DNA from: Actinomadura violacea
GTDB lineage: Bacteria; Actinomycetota; Actinomycetes; Streptosporangiales; Streptosporangiaceae
Length of the DNA stretch: 64,000 nucleotides
NCBI RefSeq assembly: GCF_017573465.1
Contig: NZ_JAGEPF010000006.1
Coordinates: 310,001-374,000 of the forward strand
Direction: 5' to 3'
The translations under genes and the position numbers were made by a program. This document shows positions 63,823 through 64,000 of the stretch, piece after piece (the first letter of the stretch is position 1; the number at the start of each line of letters is the position of its first letter). Under the pieces are notes generated by a model. It was not told the DNA's origin. It saw only the letters and a program-made list of their open reading frames with translations, and did no database searches.

Positions 63823-64000
63823 GTGGTCGACACCGGCGACATCGACGTCTTCCTCGGCCCGGACGTCGGCAAGGGCGAACACCACGCCACCGCCGTCACA
63901 CCGGCCGGGAAGTAGGCGTTCGACAAGCGCCTGCCCAACGCCGAACCCAAGCTCCGCGAGCTGTTCGCGAAGCTGCAGGCCAAGCACGGGACGGTGCTGG
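63823..64000 (+). pseudogene. IS110-family transposase, 5' part with internal stop
   Basis: From the GTG at 63823 (GGAGGGG upstream) the frame reads DIDVFLGPDVGKGEHHATAVTPAGK, the first DEDD residue of an IS110 transposase. A TAG follows at 63913-63915, where a Lys codon is expected. In frame it then continues AFDKRLPNAEPKLRELFAKLQAKHGTVL to the window edge. It is probably inactive. Confidence 0.8.

Overview
The window is high-GC DNA with codon use, leader peptides and gene families typical of a filamentous actinomycete. The mix of families (SpoIIE-type phosphatases, NarL two-component pairs, one-TM kinases, DUF4236, Swt1-HEPN, a Sua5-type synthase) would suit a Streptosporangiales/Actinomadura-like genome. 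That placement is inference from style, not from a marker gene. I saw no rRNA, tRNA or CRISPR array.

This is an accessory, mobile-element-rich region. Intact or broken elements of at least seven transposase types are present: IS3/integrase-core, IS481, IS21, IS5, IS630, ISL3 and IS110. There are also two site-specific recombinases (a large serine recombinase at 3.5-5.1 kb and a tyrosine recombinase at 18.4-19.6 kb) and an orphan phage portal fragment near 46 kb. Many ordinary genes are beheaded, frameshifted or cut by these elements.

Layout. 0-9.9 kb: partial unknown gene, DUF4236-TerD fusion, serine recombinase with an overlapping small ORF, DUF3761 lipoprotein, a divergent pair of secreted proteins (NucA/NucB-type nuclease and a Thr/Ser-rich beta protein), and a small-molecule kinase. 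10-18.4 kb: SpoIIE remnant, tail-anchored HEPN protein, an IS flanked by an ABC ATPase fragment and a membrane-protein fragment, then an intact ABC exporter plus NarL-type kinase/regulator operon and a beheaded TetR gene. 18.4-25.5 kb: tyrosine recombinase, beta-carbonic anhydrase, zinc-ribbon protein, Sua5-type synthase, toxin-antitoxin pair, ISL3 remnant, aminoglycoside-type phosphotransferase. 25.8-33.8 kb: small unknown genes, IS630 remnant, second SpoIIE remnant, a SpoU methyltransferase fused to a MarR-like domain, and a frameshifted PAS histidine kinase. 33.9-40 kb: MFS exporter with divergent MarR, hydrolase, monooxygenase and its TetR sharing an operator motif, membrane Ser/Thr kinase. 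40.3-46.6 kb: IS21, IS481 and IS5 elements, a GNAT gene and a portal fragment. 46.6-54 kb: secreted seven-repeat propeller-like protein, YbjQ-like protein, STAS remnant, FtsX-ectodomain-like protein, membrane protein with divergent TetR, PAP2 phosphatase. 54.8-64 kb: esterase plus NCS1 permease operon with a broken GntR gene, second membrane Ser/Thr kinase, the intact PAS-GAF-SpoIIE phosphatase, and an IS110 start at the right edge.

The genes form small regulator-plus-effector units (MarR/MFS, TetR/monooxygenase, TetR/membrane protein, NarL pair/ABC, GntR/NCS1-esterase) rather than one long pathway. The most unusual pieces are the methyltransferase-MarR fusion, the divergent secreted nuclease/beta-protein pair, the tail-anchored HEPN protein, the orphan FtsX-ectodomain-like protein, and a transposase whose ribosome-binding site lies in one arm of a long-range inverted repeat. 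The number of single-base frameshifts is high enough that sequence quality should be checked before every broken gene is accepted as biologically dead.
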